A stretch of 24,980 bases of DNA from Gammaproteobacteria bacterium. Its GTDB lineage: Bacteria; Pseudomonadota; Gammaproteobacteria; GRL18. The stretch lies in NCBI GenBank assembly GCA_027076245.1, contig JALTKC010000088.1:1-24980 (forward strand), in the 5' to 3' direction. Below, piece after piece: positions 8,433-15,744 of the stretch (positions are counted from its first letter, which is position 1; the number at the start of each line of letters is the position of its first letter). Under the pieces are notes generated by a model. That model did not search any database. It had not been told where the DNA came from and worked only from the letters and a program-made list of their open reading frames with translations. The translations under genes were made by a program, and so were the position numbers.

Positions 8433-9641
8433 TTAGTTTTGCAGCAATTCGTTTGCAGTGTTCCGTGCCTGTTGATCGGCACTTAATACTACATCCATAC
8501 TGTTAACATTATGCACTGTTAAGCGTTCCATAGTCTGCTCAACGACCCGGGCAATTTGAGTAAAGGCAATTTTTTCATTTAAAAAAGCATCCACAGCCAC
8601 TTCATTGGCCGCATTTAATATGGCCGGAGCGGTACCGCCCAGACGCAAGGCATCATAAGCCAGACGCAGACAGACAAAACGTTCAAAATCAGGTGCCTGA
8701 AAATTCAGCTGCGCCACCTGAAAAATATCCAGTTGCTCAACACCGGAGGCCATACGTTCCGGCCAGGCCATAGCATGAGCAATAGGGGTTCTCATATCGG
8801 GATTGCCCAATTGAGCCAGTACTGAACCATCATTATAGGAGACCATGGAATGGATCACGCTTTGCGGATGGATCACTACCTGAATATCATCGGCTGTAGC
8901 ATTAAACAGCCAGCTGGCTTCAATAACTTCCAGCCCCTTGTTCATCATGGTTGCCGAATCCACAGAAATTTTCCGCCCCATTTCCCAGTTAGGATGAGCA
9001 CATGCCTGATCCGGCGTCACATTGGACAGTTCAGACAGAGATTTGTTCAGAAAGGGGCCACCGGAAGCAGTCAACAGGATTTTTTCAACACCAAAATCGT
9101 GCAGACTGCCCATCTGTCTCGATGAGGCTGAATTAGCCGTCATTAACTGACCGGGCATGGACTGAAAAATCGCATTATGTTCACTGTCTATAGGCAGCAG
9201 CACGGCATTATTATCCTTAACAGCCTGCATAAATAAAGCACCGGACATAACAAGAGATTCTTTATTGGCCAGTAAAATCCTCTTGCCGGCATGAGCGGCT
9301 GCCATGGATGAGCTTAGACCTGCCGCCCCGACTATGGCCGCCATAACATAATCCACGTCTGGATCGGAGGCTATTTTGTCCAGAGCAGCAGCCCCGGAAA
9401 GTACCCGTATTTCCTGGGTTTCAGGATGGTTCTTTAATTTTTGAGCCAGTTGTTCGGCACTATTTTCATCAACCATCACCGCATACGCCGGCACAAAGTC
9501 AAGACATTGCTGATACAGCCGCTCAACATTATTATTGGCAGTCAGAGCCCAGGCCCGGAAGCGATCCGACTGACGCGAGATAACATCCAGGGTACTGGTG
9601 CCTATAGAACCGGTAGCCCCTAAAATAGCAATATTTATCAT
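8433..9641 (-). CDS. dxr: 1-deoxy-D-xylulose 5-phosphate reductoisomerase
   Basis: Dxr (IspC) converts DXP to 2-C-methyl-D-erythritol 4-phosphate with NADPH, the committed step of the MEP isoprenoid pathway that feeds UppS. From the ATG at 9641 the protein is 402 aa and starts MINIAILGATGSIGTSTLD, the family NADPH-binding N-terminus. An upstream TTG at 9674 would add 11 residues that homologues lack. Metal ligands are Asp152 and Glu154 (in IDSEHNAIFQ) and Glu238 (in NKGLEVIEA). The flexible-loop region HPNWEMGRKISVDSATMMNK is intact. GAGA lies about ten bases upstream of the chosen ATG. It follows cdsA by about 40 bases. Confidence 0.96.
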   Translation of the reverse strand: MINIAILGATGSIGTSTLDVISRQSDRFRAWALTANNNVERLYQQCLDFVPAYAVMVDENSAEQLAQKLKNHPETQEIRVLSGAAALDKIASDPDVDYVMAAIVGAAGLSSSMAAAHAGKRILLANKESLVMSGALFMQAVKDNNAVLLPIDSEHNAIFQSMPGQLMTANSASSRQMGSLHDFGVEKILLTASGGPFLNKSLSELSNVTPDQACAHPNWEMGRKISVDSATMMNKGLEVIEASWLFNATADDIQVVIHPQSVIHSMVSYNDGSVLAQLGNPDMRTPIAHAMAWPERMASGVEQLDIFQVAQLNFQAPDFERFVCLRLAYDALRLGGTAPAILNAANEVAVDAFLNEKIAFTQIARVVEQTMERLTVHNVNSMDVVLSADQQARNTANELLQN

Positions 9642-9681
9642 GTAATTTGTCTCATTTGCTAAACGGCTGGCCAATGCATGA

Positions 9682-10545
9682 TTAAAAAGCAGAAGATGCG
9701 TTATGCAGATAGGTCAATGACAGGGCAATATAAAATACTGGTGCTGCAGCCGTCACACTGTCAATTCGATCCAAAATACCGCCATGGCCGGGCAGGATAT
9801 TGCCGCTGTCTTTCAGATTAGCCTGACGTTTAAACATACTTTCCATAAGATCACCAGCCACTGAAAAAATCACGGTTACCAGGCTAATCCCAGTAATATA
9901 TAGATAATCCTGCATAGTGGCCTTATTCCACAGAGCAAAAATCAAAGCAATAAACAATGCCAGCAGCATACCGCCGTACACGCCTTCCCTGGATTTACCT
10001 GGACTGATAGCCGGTGCCAGCTTGTTTTTACCAAAACGCCGACCTGAAAAATAAGCCCCGGTATCCGCAGCCCAGACCAGCATCATTACGGATAATACCA
10101 GATAGGGCCCGGTAATCTGCCCATATCCAATCTGTACAGCAGAAATAGCATGGATGGCTGTCAGTGAATACCAGGTCATGGTCAGCAGGATAAGTCCCAG
10201 CACCGCAATCATTGGCGGACGGTCTTTCCAGAAAGATGCACTGCCCGGGTAGGCAAAAATTAACATCAGGGCTAACAGCCAGAAAACGCCTGAGACCGCA
10301 TTCATAATCATAGGAGAAATAACAAAATTAATTAACCAGAGGGAATAAATAACCGTACCAACAATAACGACATAGGCCAGCCTGGACAGAACAGAGGGAA
10401 ATTTTGCAAAACCGGCCCATTCATACGCGGCAATTAAAGTCACTGCACCAATAACCGCCGCAAATGCTGGATTGTCTAAAAACAGGATGGCATACAGTGC
10501 CAGGGGAAGTAAAACAAGTGCAGTAATGATTCTCAGCTTTAACAT
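9682..10545 (-). CDS. cdsA: Phosphatidate cytidylyltransferase
   Basis: CdsA makes CDP-diacylglycerol from phosphatidate and CTP, the branch point for all phospholipids. The 287-aa protein (E. coli 285) is almost entirely hydrophobic, with about eight predicted membrane segments starting at residue 7. The C-terminal family signature is present around residues 250-265 (LPGHGGILDRIDS), preceded by SVAGDLMESMFKR. It starts three bases after the uppS stop with no obvious ribosome binding site of its own, which points to coupling with uppS. Confidence 0.96.
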   Translation of the reverse strand: MLKLRIITALVLLPLALYAILFLDNPAFAAVIGAVTLIAAYEWAGFAKFPSVLSRLAYVVIVGTVIYSLWLINFVISPMIMNAVSGVFWLLALMLIFAYPGSASFWKDRPPMIAVLGLILLTMTWYSLTAIHAISAVQIGYGQITGPYLVLSVMMLVWAADTGAYFSGRRFGKNKLAPAISPGKSREGVYGGMLLALFIALIFALWNKATMQDYLYITGISLVTVIFSVAGDLMESMFKRQANLKDSGNILPGHGGILDRIDSVTAAAPVFYIALSLTYLHNASSAF

Positions 10546-10548
10546 ATA

Positions 10549-11325
10549 TTATTTCTGCTCTTGTTCGTTTTTATTAGTGTTGTTATTAAGCTGCTCACCA
10601 GTGCGGCCAAAACGCCTTTGTCTGGTGCGGTAAGAATCAATGGCCCGCTGAAATTCTTTTTTGGAAAAATCCGGCCACAAAATGTCGGTAAAATACAGTT
10701 CACAATAGGCCAGTTGCCAGAGAATAAAATTACTGATCCGCTGCTCTCCCCCGGTGCGGATAAATAAATCAGGCTCTGGCAGATCCTTTAATGACAGGTA
10801 TTGTTCCAGGGTTTCTTCATTGATGTCTTCTGCAGACAGGCGTCCCTGCTGAACTTCAAAAGCCATTTTTTTTGCGGCCTGGGTAATATCCCAGCGTCCA
10901 CCATAATTGGCGGCAATATTTAAAACCAGGCCGGTATTATCTGCAGTCTGGTCGATTGCCTTATTTATCAGGGTTTGAATTTTTTCTGAAAATGCGGAAA
11001 GATCACCGATAATACGTAATTGTACGTTATTTTCGTCTAATTTCTTAACTTCCCGAGTCAGAGCCGTAGCAAACAACTCCATTAACAACCCCACTTCCTG
11101 TTTGGGTCGGCGCCAGTTTTCGCTGCTAAAGGCAAACAGAGTCAGAGCTTCTATTTCCTGTTCAACACAACTACTGACAATCTTTCTTACCGCACTGAGC
11201 CCGGCCTTATGACCGGCAAAGCGCGGCATAAAACGTTTTTTGGCCCAACGACCATTGCCGTCCATAATAATACAGACATGGCGTAAATCATTTCCCTGGC
11301 TACCAGTGGGCTTATCCTCGGGCAT
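10549..11325 (-). CDS. uppS: Undecaprenyl diphosphate synthase (cis-prenyltransferase)
   Basis: UppS extends farnesyl diphosphate with eight isopentenyl units to give the C55 carrier lipid for peptidoglycan and O-antigen. The 258-aa protein (E. coli 253) has the catalytic Asp22 in IIMDGNGRWA, the FAGHKAG region, TLFAFSSENWRRP, and the C-terminal PDLFIRTGGEQRISNF with LWPDF. All are hallmarks of the family. The ATG lies one base after the frr stop (TAAAATG), so it is very probably co-translated with frr. Dxr in the same cluster supplies its precursors. Confidence 0.97.
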   Translation of the reverse strand: MPEDKPTGSQGNDLRHVCIIMDGNGRWAKKRFMPRFAGHKAGLSAVRKIVSSCVEQEIEALTLFAFSSENWRRPKQEVGLLMELFATALTREVKKLDENNVQLRIIGDLSAFSEKIQTLINKAIDQTADNTGLVLNIAANYGGRWDITQAAKKMAFEVQQGRLSAEDINEETLEQYLSLKDLPEPDLFIRTGGEQRISNFILWQLAYCELYFTDILWPDFSKKEFQRAIDSYRTRQRRFGRTGEQLNNNTNKNEQEQK

Positions 11326-11326
11326 T

Positions 11327-11884
11327 TTAAATTTCCATCAGTTCTTTTTCTTTTTCCGCAAGAATCTGATCAATTTCCTTAACATGCTTATCTGTCAGTT
11401 TCTGAATTTCGTCCTGGGCGCGACGTTCTTCATCTTCAGAAATTTCTTTTTCTTTTTCCAGTTCCTTTAAGGAACTATTGGCATCACGACGGATATTGCG
11501 TATGGCCACCTTGGCATTTTCACCTTCCTGGCGTACCACTTTAATTAAACCTTTACGGGATTCTTCTGTTAAAGGAGGCAATGGAAGACGGATCAGTTCA
11601 CCATTAGTCGCTGGATTAAGGCCCAGGTTGGAACTTAGAATGGCTTTTTCCACTACAGGGATCAGCTGTTTTTCCCACACCTGGATAGACAGCGTTCTGG
11701 AATCCAGTACCGATACATTGGCCACCTGATTTAAAGGGGTTTCACTGCCATAATATTCTACGGTAATACTGTCCAGCAAACTGGTGTGTGCCCGACCGGT
11801 TCTGATTTTCATCAGATCCTGTTTCAGGGATTCAATGGTTTTACCCATACGGGTGGCCGCATCATTTTTAACTTCATTAATCAT
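11327..11884 (-). CDS. frr: Ribosome recycling factor
   Basis: RRF, together with EF-G, splits post-termination ribosomes. The 185 residues are the standard bacterial length. The N-terminal helix carries RMGKTIESLKQDLMKIRTGRAH, followed by the small domain II (about 30-105) and the return of the three-helix bundle, including LPPLTEESRKGLIK and the Lys/Glu-rich C-terminal helix. AGGAG sits about ten bases before the ATG. It lies between pyrH (110-base gap) and uppS (one-base gap), the normal context. Confidence 0.97.
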   Translation of the reverse strand: MINEVKNDAATRMGKTIESLKQDLMKIRTGRAHTSLLDSITVEYYGSETPLNQVANVSVLDSRTLSIQVWEKQLIPVVEKAILSSNLGLNPATNGELIRLPLPPLTEESRKGLIKVVRQEGENAKVAIRNIRRDANSSLKELEKEKEISEDEERRAQDEIQKLTDKHVKEIDQILAEKEKELMEI

Positions 11885-11994
11885 CTATTTTATTCTCCTG
11901 CAGATAACACCAGACATTCTTCTGGTATAAAATTGTTCCGGTGTAATATCAGCTTTTACTCAACCCTTATGCTCAGCTATTATTAGTTAGCTTT

Positions 11995-12705
11995 TTATTC
12001 AACAAGCGTACCTTCATCACCACCTTCAATGACTTTCTGCAAAGCACCTTCTTTGGTCATATTATAAACCCGTACCGGCATGTTATGGTCTCGACACAGC
12101 ACAATAGCAGTAGCATCCATAACATTTAGTTTTTTCTCCAGTACTTCATCATAAGTCAGGTGCTTAATTAAAGTTGCACTGGCGTCCTTAACCGGATCAG
12201 CGGTATAAACCCCATCGACCTTGGTGGCTTTAATAACCACATCAGCTTCTATTTCTATGCCGCGCAGACTGGCAGCAGAGTCGGTGGTAAAAAACGGGTT
12301 TCCGGTACCGGCAGCAAAAATAGCCACACGCCCCTTTTCCAGGTGACGAATGGCCTTACGGCGGATATAGTCTTCACAGACCTGATGAATGGGTAAAGCA
12401 GACATGACTCGTGCCGCCACACCGTTTTTTTCCAGTGCGTCCTGCAGAGCCAGGGAATTAATAACGGTCGCCAGCATCCCCATATGGTCACCGGCTACCC
12501 GATCCATACCTGAAGCAGCCAGACCGACACCGCGGAAGATATTACCTCCGCCAATAACAATACCGACCTGAACCCCCTGGTTAACCAGATTCTTAACCTC
12601 TTTGGAGATATAGGTCAGAACCTGCGGTTCAATACCAAAATTCTGTTCCCCCATTAAAGCCTCACCGCTGAGTTTTAACAGGATTCTTTGATATTTAACG
12701 CTCAC
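11995..12705 (-). CDS. pyrH: Uridylate kinase
   Basis: PyrH phosphorylates UMP to UDP, is hexameric and belongs to the amino-acid-kinase fold, not to the eukaryotic UMP/CMP kinases. The 236-aa protein has KLSGEAL at residues 11-17, the glycine-rich GIVIGGGNIFRG, and ADVVIKATKVDGVYTADP near the ATP site. The start is a GTG at 12705, chosen because a strong AAGGAG lies six bases upstream and the N-terminus matches homologues. It follows tsf after a 93-base gap that holds two hairpins. In E. coli this enzyme is activated by GTP and inhibited by UTP; nothing in the sequence suggests otherwise. Confidence 0.97.
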   Translation of the reverse strand: MSVKYQRILLKLSGEALMGEQNFGIEPQVLTYISKEVKNLVNQGVQVGIVIGGGNIFRGVGLAASGMDRVAGDHMGMLATVINSLALQDALEKNGVAARVMSALPIHQVCEDYIRRKAIRHLEKGRVAIFAAGTGNPFFTTDSAASLRGIEIEADVVIKATKVDGVYTADPVKDASATLIKHLTYDEVLEKKLNVMDATAIVLCRDHNMPVRVYNMTKEGALQKVIEGGDEGTLVE

Positions 12706-12751
12706 AGGCTGCTCCTTTTTATTGTTCGGGTCGATATTTGAATTTCTCTGT

Positions 12752-12778
12752 GCTTTCTGACCATTATGGTCAGAAAGC
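12752..12778 (-). other. Perfect 12-bp hairpin downstream of tsf, without U-tract
   Basis: GCTTTCTGACCA (12752-12763) and TGGTCAGAAAGC (12767-12778) form a perfect 12-bp stem with a 3-base loop in the tsf-pyrH gap. The minus strand continues ACAGAGAAATTC, so there is no U-tract and it is not a classical intrinsic terminator. It may protect or define the 3' end of the rpsB-tsf transcript, or partly attenuate read-through to pyrH. Confidence 0.6.
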
Positions 12779-12784
12779 GGGAGA

Positions 12785-12806
12785 GCAGTTAAGCGAAATT
12801 AACTGC
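12785..12806 (-). other. 8-bp hairpin that includes the tsf stop codon
   Basis: GCAGTTAA (12785-12792) and TTAACTGC (12799-12806) pair perfectly around a 6-base loop. The second arm contains the tsf TAA (12799-12801). It stands directly before the larger hairpin at 12752-12778, forming a tandem pair at the end of tsf. Confidence 0.5.
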
Positions 12807-13680
12807 CGATCTGAGCCATAACTTCTGATGCAAAATCTTCTGATTTCTTCTCAATACCTTCACCCACTTCCAGACGGGTGAAGCCAAGAATTTTAGCATC
12901 AGCATCTTTAACCAGCTTTTCAACAGTGATATCAGGATCTTTAACAAAAGCCTGACCCAGCAGAGTATTGTCCTTGATAAAACGCTTGATTTTACCTTCA
13001 ACAATTTTCTCGATAATATTTTCAGGCTTACCGCTGTTAGCCGCCTCGGCTGCTGCAATTTCTTTTTCCTTGGCCAGTTCATCAGTATCCAGAGAGGCTT
13101 CATCCAGACCTTTAGGGTTGCTGGCAGCAACGTGCATGGCCACATCCTTAATCAGTTCTTCATTACCGCCCTGCATATCAACTACTACACCAATCTTGGT
13201 TCCGTGCAGATAGGCGCCCAGCTGACCTTCGGTTTCAAAAGTCACAAAACGACGTACTGACATGTTTTCACCGATTTTGGCGATCATGGTTTTCAGTACC
13301 GTTTCTATGGTTTCAGAGTCACCATCATTTAAAGGCATCTGCAGCAGTTCTTCAACATTAGCCGGATTAGATTCTAAAATACGCTTAGCCACAGCACTGG
13401 CAAAATTACCAAACTCATCGCCCATGGCAACAAAGTCAGTTTCACAGTTAACTTCCAGCATGACACCTTTTTTATTGTCATCACTGAATTCTACAACCAC
13501 TTTACCTTCAGCTGCGATACGACCGGCTTTTTTGTCTGCTTTTGCCAGACCAGTTTTACGCATATGTTCGATGGCCGCATCAATATCACCATCCATTTCA
13601 ACCAGTGCCTTTTTGCACTCCATCATACCTGCGCCTGTACGCTCGCGCAGTTCTTTTACCATTGCAGCAGTAATTGCCAT
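12799..13680 (-). CDS. tsf: Translation elongation factor EF-Ts
   Basis: EF-Ts is the nucleotide exchange factor that regenerates EF-Tu-GTP. The 293-aa protein (E. coli 283) starts with the UBA-like domain MAITAAMVKELRERTGAGMM and carries the Thr81-Asp82-Phe83 motif that inserts into EF-Tu. The N and C subdomains and a coiled-coil insertion follow. GAGGT lies nine bases before the ATG. It is downstream of rpsB as in nearly all bacteria, separated by 143 bases containing two hairpins. Confidence 0.97.
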   Translation of the reverse strand: MAITAAMVKELRERTGAGMMECKKALVEMDGDIDAAIEHMRKTGLAKADKKAGRIAAEGKVVVEFSDDNKKGVMLEVNCETDFVAMGDEFGNFASAVAKRILESNPANVEELLQMPLNDGDSETIETVLKTMIAKIGENMSVRRFVTFETEGQLGAYLHGTKIGVVVDMQGGNEELIKDVAMHVAASNPKGLDEASLDTDELAKEKEIAAAEAANSGKPENIIEKIVEGKIKRFIKDNTLLGQAFVKDPDITVEKLVKDADAKILGFTRLEVGEGIEKKSEDFASEVMAQIGS

Positions 13681-13765
13681 TGTTCTTTGACCTCTGTTTC
13701 TTTAATCAGCAGAAAAGAAATCAGCTTCTCGTTCTGCTCACTAATTTAAATTTTTAATAATAGCT

Positions 13766-13797
13766 GTCCGGTTTAAATAATCTGATTTAAACCGGAC
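13766..13797 (-). other. Perfect 13-bp hairpin between rpsB and tsf
   Basis: GTCCGGTTTAAAT (13766-13778) pairs perfectly with ATTTAAACCGGAC (13785-13797) around a 6-base loop. On the minus strand it is followed by AGCTATTATTAAAAA, which is AT-rich but not a U-run. It is therefore more likely an attenuating or RNA-stabilising hairpin than a full terminator. E. coli is also known to have a terminator-like structure between rpsB and tsf. Confidence 0.6.
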
Positions 13798-13804
13798 CTG
13801 TGCT

Positions 13805-13820
13805 CTCTATCTTAATAGAG
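13805..13820 (-). other. 6-bp hairpin just after rpsB
   Basis: CTCTAT (13805-13810) and ATAGAG (13815-13820) pair around a 4-base loop, three bases after the rpsB stop. Together with the 13-bp hairpin at 13766-13797 it makes a tandem pair like the one after tsf. Confidence 0.45.
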
Positions 13821-13823
13821 TAA

Positions 13824-14576
13824 TTATGATGTCTGTTCTTCAGCTTCTTCTGAGCCGTCCACTTCAACAAAATCATCAGCAACCACTTCAGTACTGGCAG
13901 ACTTGGCTTCCAGAATGCTGTCAGCCGCAGCCGATGTGTACAGATTGATAGCACGAATCGCATCATCATTACCGGGGATAATATAATCAATACCTTCAGC
14001 TTTATTGTTGGTATCAACCACACCAATCACAGGGATACCCAGTTTATTGGCTTCCTGAACCGCAATTTTTTCATGACCGACATCAATAACAAACAGAGCC
14101 TGAGGCAGATTGTTCATATCTTTAATACCGCCCAGACTTTTTTCCAGCTTGTCCAGTTCACGGGAATGCATCAGCACTTCTTTTTTTGTCAGGGTATCAA
14201 AAGTACCGTCAGTAGAGGCTTTTTCCAGATACTTCAGGCGTTTGATAGACTGCTTAACAGTTTTAAAGTTAGTCAGCATACCGCCTAACCAGCGGTGATT
14301 TACATAAGGCATATTACTGCGAATAGCCTGTTCTTTAATCGCACGGCTGGCCGCACGCTTGGTGCCTACAAACAGAACCTTGCCGCGTTTGGATGCAACC
14401 TGGCTGATAAAGTTCATGGCATCATTGAACATTGGCAGCGTTTTTTCCAGATTGATAATATGGATTTTATTGCGCTCACCGAAAATATATTGACCCATTT
14501 TAGGGTTCCAGTAGCGAGTTTGGTGACCGAAATGAACGCCTGCTTCTAGCATCTGGCGCATAGTGACTTTTGCCAT
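13824..14576 (-). CDS. rpsB: 30S ribosomal protein S2
   Basis: S2 binds near S1 on the 30S subunit and is needed for S1 recruitment. I set the start at the ATG at 14576 (250 aa; E. coli 241). It gives the universal N-terminus MAKVTMRQMLEAGVHFGHQ and has AGGAAC eight bases upstream; the open frame runs 29 codons further, but through the leader. Conserved blocks include TRYWNPKMGQYIFG, VNHRWLGGMLTNFKT and GIPVIGVVDTN. The tail is acidic (about residues 235-250). Expression is probably autoregulated by S2 through the leader, as in E. coli; the leader contains a clear hairpin. Confidence 0.98.
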   Translation of the reverse strand: MAKVTMRQMLEAGVHFGHQTRYWNPKMGQYIFGERNKIHIINLEKTLPMFNDAMNFISQVASKRGKVLFVGTKRAASRAIKEQAIRSNMPYVNHRWLGGMLTNFKTVKQSIKRLKYLEKASTDGTFDTLTKKEVLMHSRELDKLEKSLGGIKDMNNLPQALFVIDVGHEKIAVQEANKLGIPVIGVVDTNNKAEGIDYIIPGNDDAIRAINLYTSAAADSILEAKSASTEVVADDFVEVDGSEEAEEQTS

Positions 14577-14597
14577 AATTTTTGTTCCTTTAAATAA

Positions 14598-14633
14598 GGG
14601 TTGGGATCTCACCCGTATCCCATAAACCAACCC
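14598..14633 (-). promoter_or_regulatory. rpsB leader hairpin (candidate S2 autoregulatory element)
   Basis: About 22 bases before the rpsB start, the minus strand folds into a two-part stem: GGGTTG (complement of 14628-14633) with CAACCC (complement of 14598-14603), and GGAT with ATCC (14617-14620 and 14604-14607). The terminal loop has 9 bases and a 7-base bulge lies on the 5' side. It ends just before AGGAAC, the ribosome binding site. Gammaproteobacterial rpsB leaders are known to carry structured RNA through which S2 represses its own operon. That this is the same element is inference. A weaker stem lies further upstream (14706-14711 with 14725-14730). Confidence 0.6.
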
Positions 14634-14790
14634 GTTCAATACCTTGCAGTACATCCCGAGCACCCGGATTTATGTGTCGATACAGGTTCGGATTAATTAA
14701 ATTCACAGGGAATTTAAATGTTTGTCCCTGAACAGGTGTTACTAAGTATATAACCTACCTATAACTTTCCACACATATCAGGGCGTGCGT

Positions 14791-14819
14791 ATTATTCCAT
14801 AAAAGCCTGAAAACAACAA
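14791..14819 (-). promoter_or_regulatory. Candidate rpsB promoter with GC-rich discriminator
   Basis: On the minus strand, TTGTTG (14814-14819) is followed by a 17-base spacer and AATAAT (14791-14796, five of six consensus bases). ACGCACGCCC follows directly, a GC-rich discriminator typical of stringently controlled ribosomal promoters. The start would lie near 14783, giving a leader of about 205 bases, long enough for regulatory RNA. A second, weaker candidate is TATACT within 14744-14751. The rest of the 348-bp gap holds the map promoter and no gene. Confidence 0.55.
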
Positions 14820-14848
14820 TCTTTCTTTGACCGTAAAAGCAATAAACT

Positions 14849-14877
14849 TTGAATATCACGGCAATAAAAGAGATAAT
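14849..14877 (+). promoter_or_regulatory. Candidate sigma-70 promoter for map-glnD
   Basis: TTGAAT (14849-14854), a 17-base spacer and GATAAT (14872-14877, five of six consensus bases) predict a start near 14884, about 40 bases before the map ATG. An upstream TTGACC (14827-14832) lacks a convincing -10 partner. It diverges from the rpsB promoter about 30 bases away, so the two could influence each other. Confidence 0.5.
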
Positions 14878-14924
14878 GCCCCGAACTGAAAATAAGAGCC
14901 TGATTTGAGCTGCTAAAAGACCCT

Positions 14925-15698
14925 ATGAGTATCAATATAAAAACCCCGGAAGAAATAGAAAAAATGCGCATCGCCGGCAAGCTGGCTGCCGATGTACTGG
15001 AAATGATCACCCCACATGTTCAGGCCGGTATTACCACCGATGAACTGGATCGGATCTGCCATGATTATATTGTTAATGAACAGCAGGCCATCCCTGCCCC
15101 GCTGGATTATCATGGTTTTCCAAAATCCATCTGCACTTCTGTTAATAATCAGATCTGCCACGGCATTCCCAGTGACAAGAAACTTAAAAGCGGTGATATT
15201 ATCAATGTGGATATTACTGTAATTAAAGACGGTTACCATGGCGACACCAGTATGATGTTTATGATTGGCAAGCCCAAAATCCTGGCCGAACGCTTATGCC
15301 GAATCAGCCGCGAATGTCTGTATGTGGGCATAGAAATGGTCAGACCCGGTATTCACCTGGGAGATATCGGCTATGCCATAGCCAGACACGCTGAAAAAGA
15401 GAATTTTTCTGTGGTCAGAGAATATTGCGGCCATGGTATCGGACTTAACTTCCACGAAGATCCCCAGGTACTGCATTATGGCAAACCCGGCACTCGTGAA
15501 ATTCTGGAAGAAGGCATGACCTTTACCATTGAGCCCATGATCAATGCCGGTAAACGTCATGTCAGGGTGTTACCGGATAAATGGACGGTAGTTACCAAGG
15601 ATCGCAGCCTGTCTGCCCAATGGGAACATACCATTTTAGTTACCGCCGACGGCTTTGAAATACTCACCCTGCGAGAAGGTGAAACCAGCCCAATTTAA
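14925..15698 (+). CDS. map: Type I methionine aminopeptidase
   Basis: Map removes the initiator Met from nascent proteins. The 257-aa protein (E. coli 264) keeps every catalytic residue of the family: His79 in ICHGIP, metal ligands Asp96, Asp107, His170 (CGHGIG), Glu203 (TIEPM) and Glu234 (WEHT). It has no N-terminal extension, so it is type Ia. The ATG starts MSINIKTPEEIEKMRIAGK, a normal N-terminus, but only a weak AAAGA lies upstream. It is divergent from rpsB, a common arrangement, and is followed by glnD after 46 bases, likely in one operon. Confidence 0.97.
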   Translation: MSINIKTPEEIEKMRIAGKLAADVLEMITPHVQAGITTDELDRICHDYIVNEQQAIPAPLDYHGFPKSICTSVNNQICHGIPSDKKLKSGDIINVDITVIKDGYHGDTSMMFMIGKPKILAERLCRISRECLYVGIEMVRPGIHLGDIGYAIARHAEKENFSVVREYCGHGIGLNFHEDPQVLHYGKPGTREILEEGMTFTIEPMINAGKRHVRVLPDKWTVVTKDRSLSAQWEHTILVTADGFEILTLREGETSPI

Positions 15699-15744
15699 TC
15701 CTGAAACTAACACAAAAACAACCCAACATGATGGAAACTTATTG

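Noticed and set aside
11909..11926. ACCAGA/TCTGGT hairpin upstream of frr
   Set aside because: The stem is only 6 bp and no T-run or overlap with the ribosome binding site makes it functional; it could be chance.
14792..15010. Open frame on the minus strand in the rpsB-map gap
   Set aside because: It overlaps the map coding start and the promoter region, has no recognisable domain and no ribosome binding site; it is a shadow frame.
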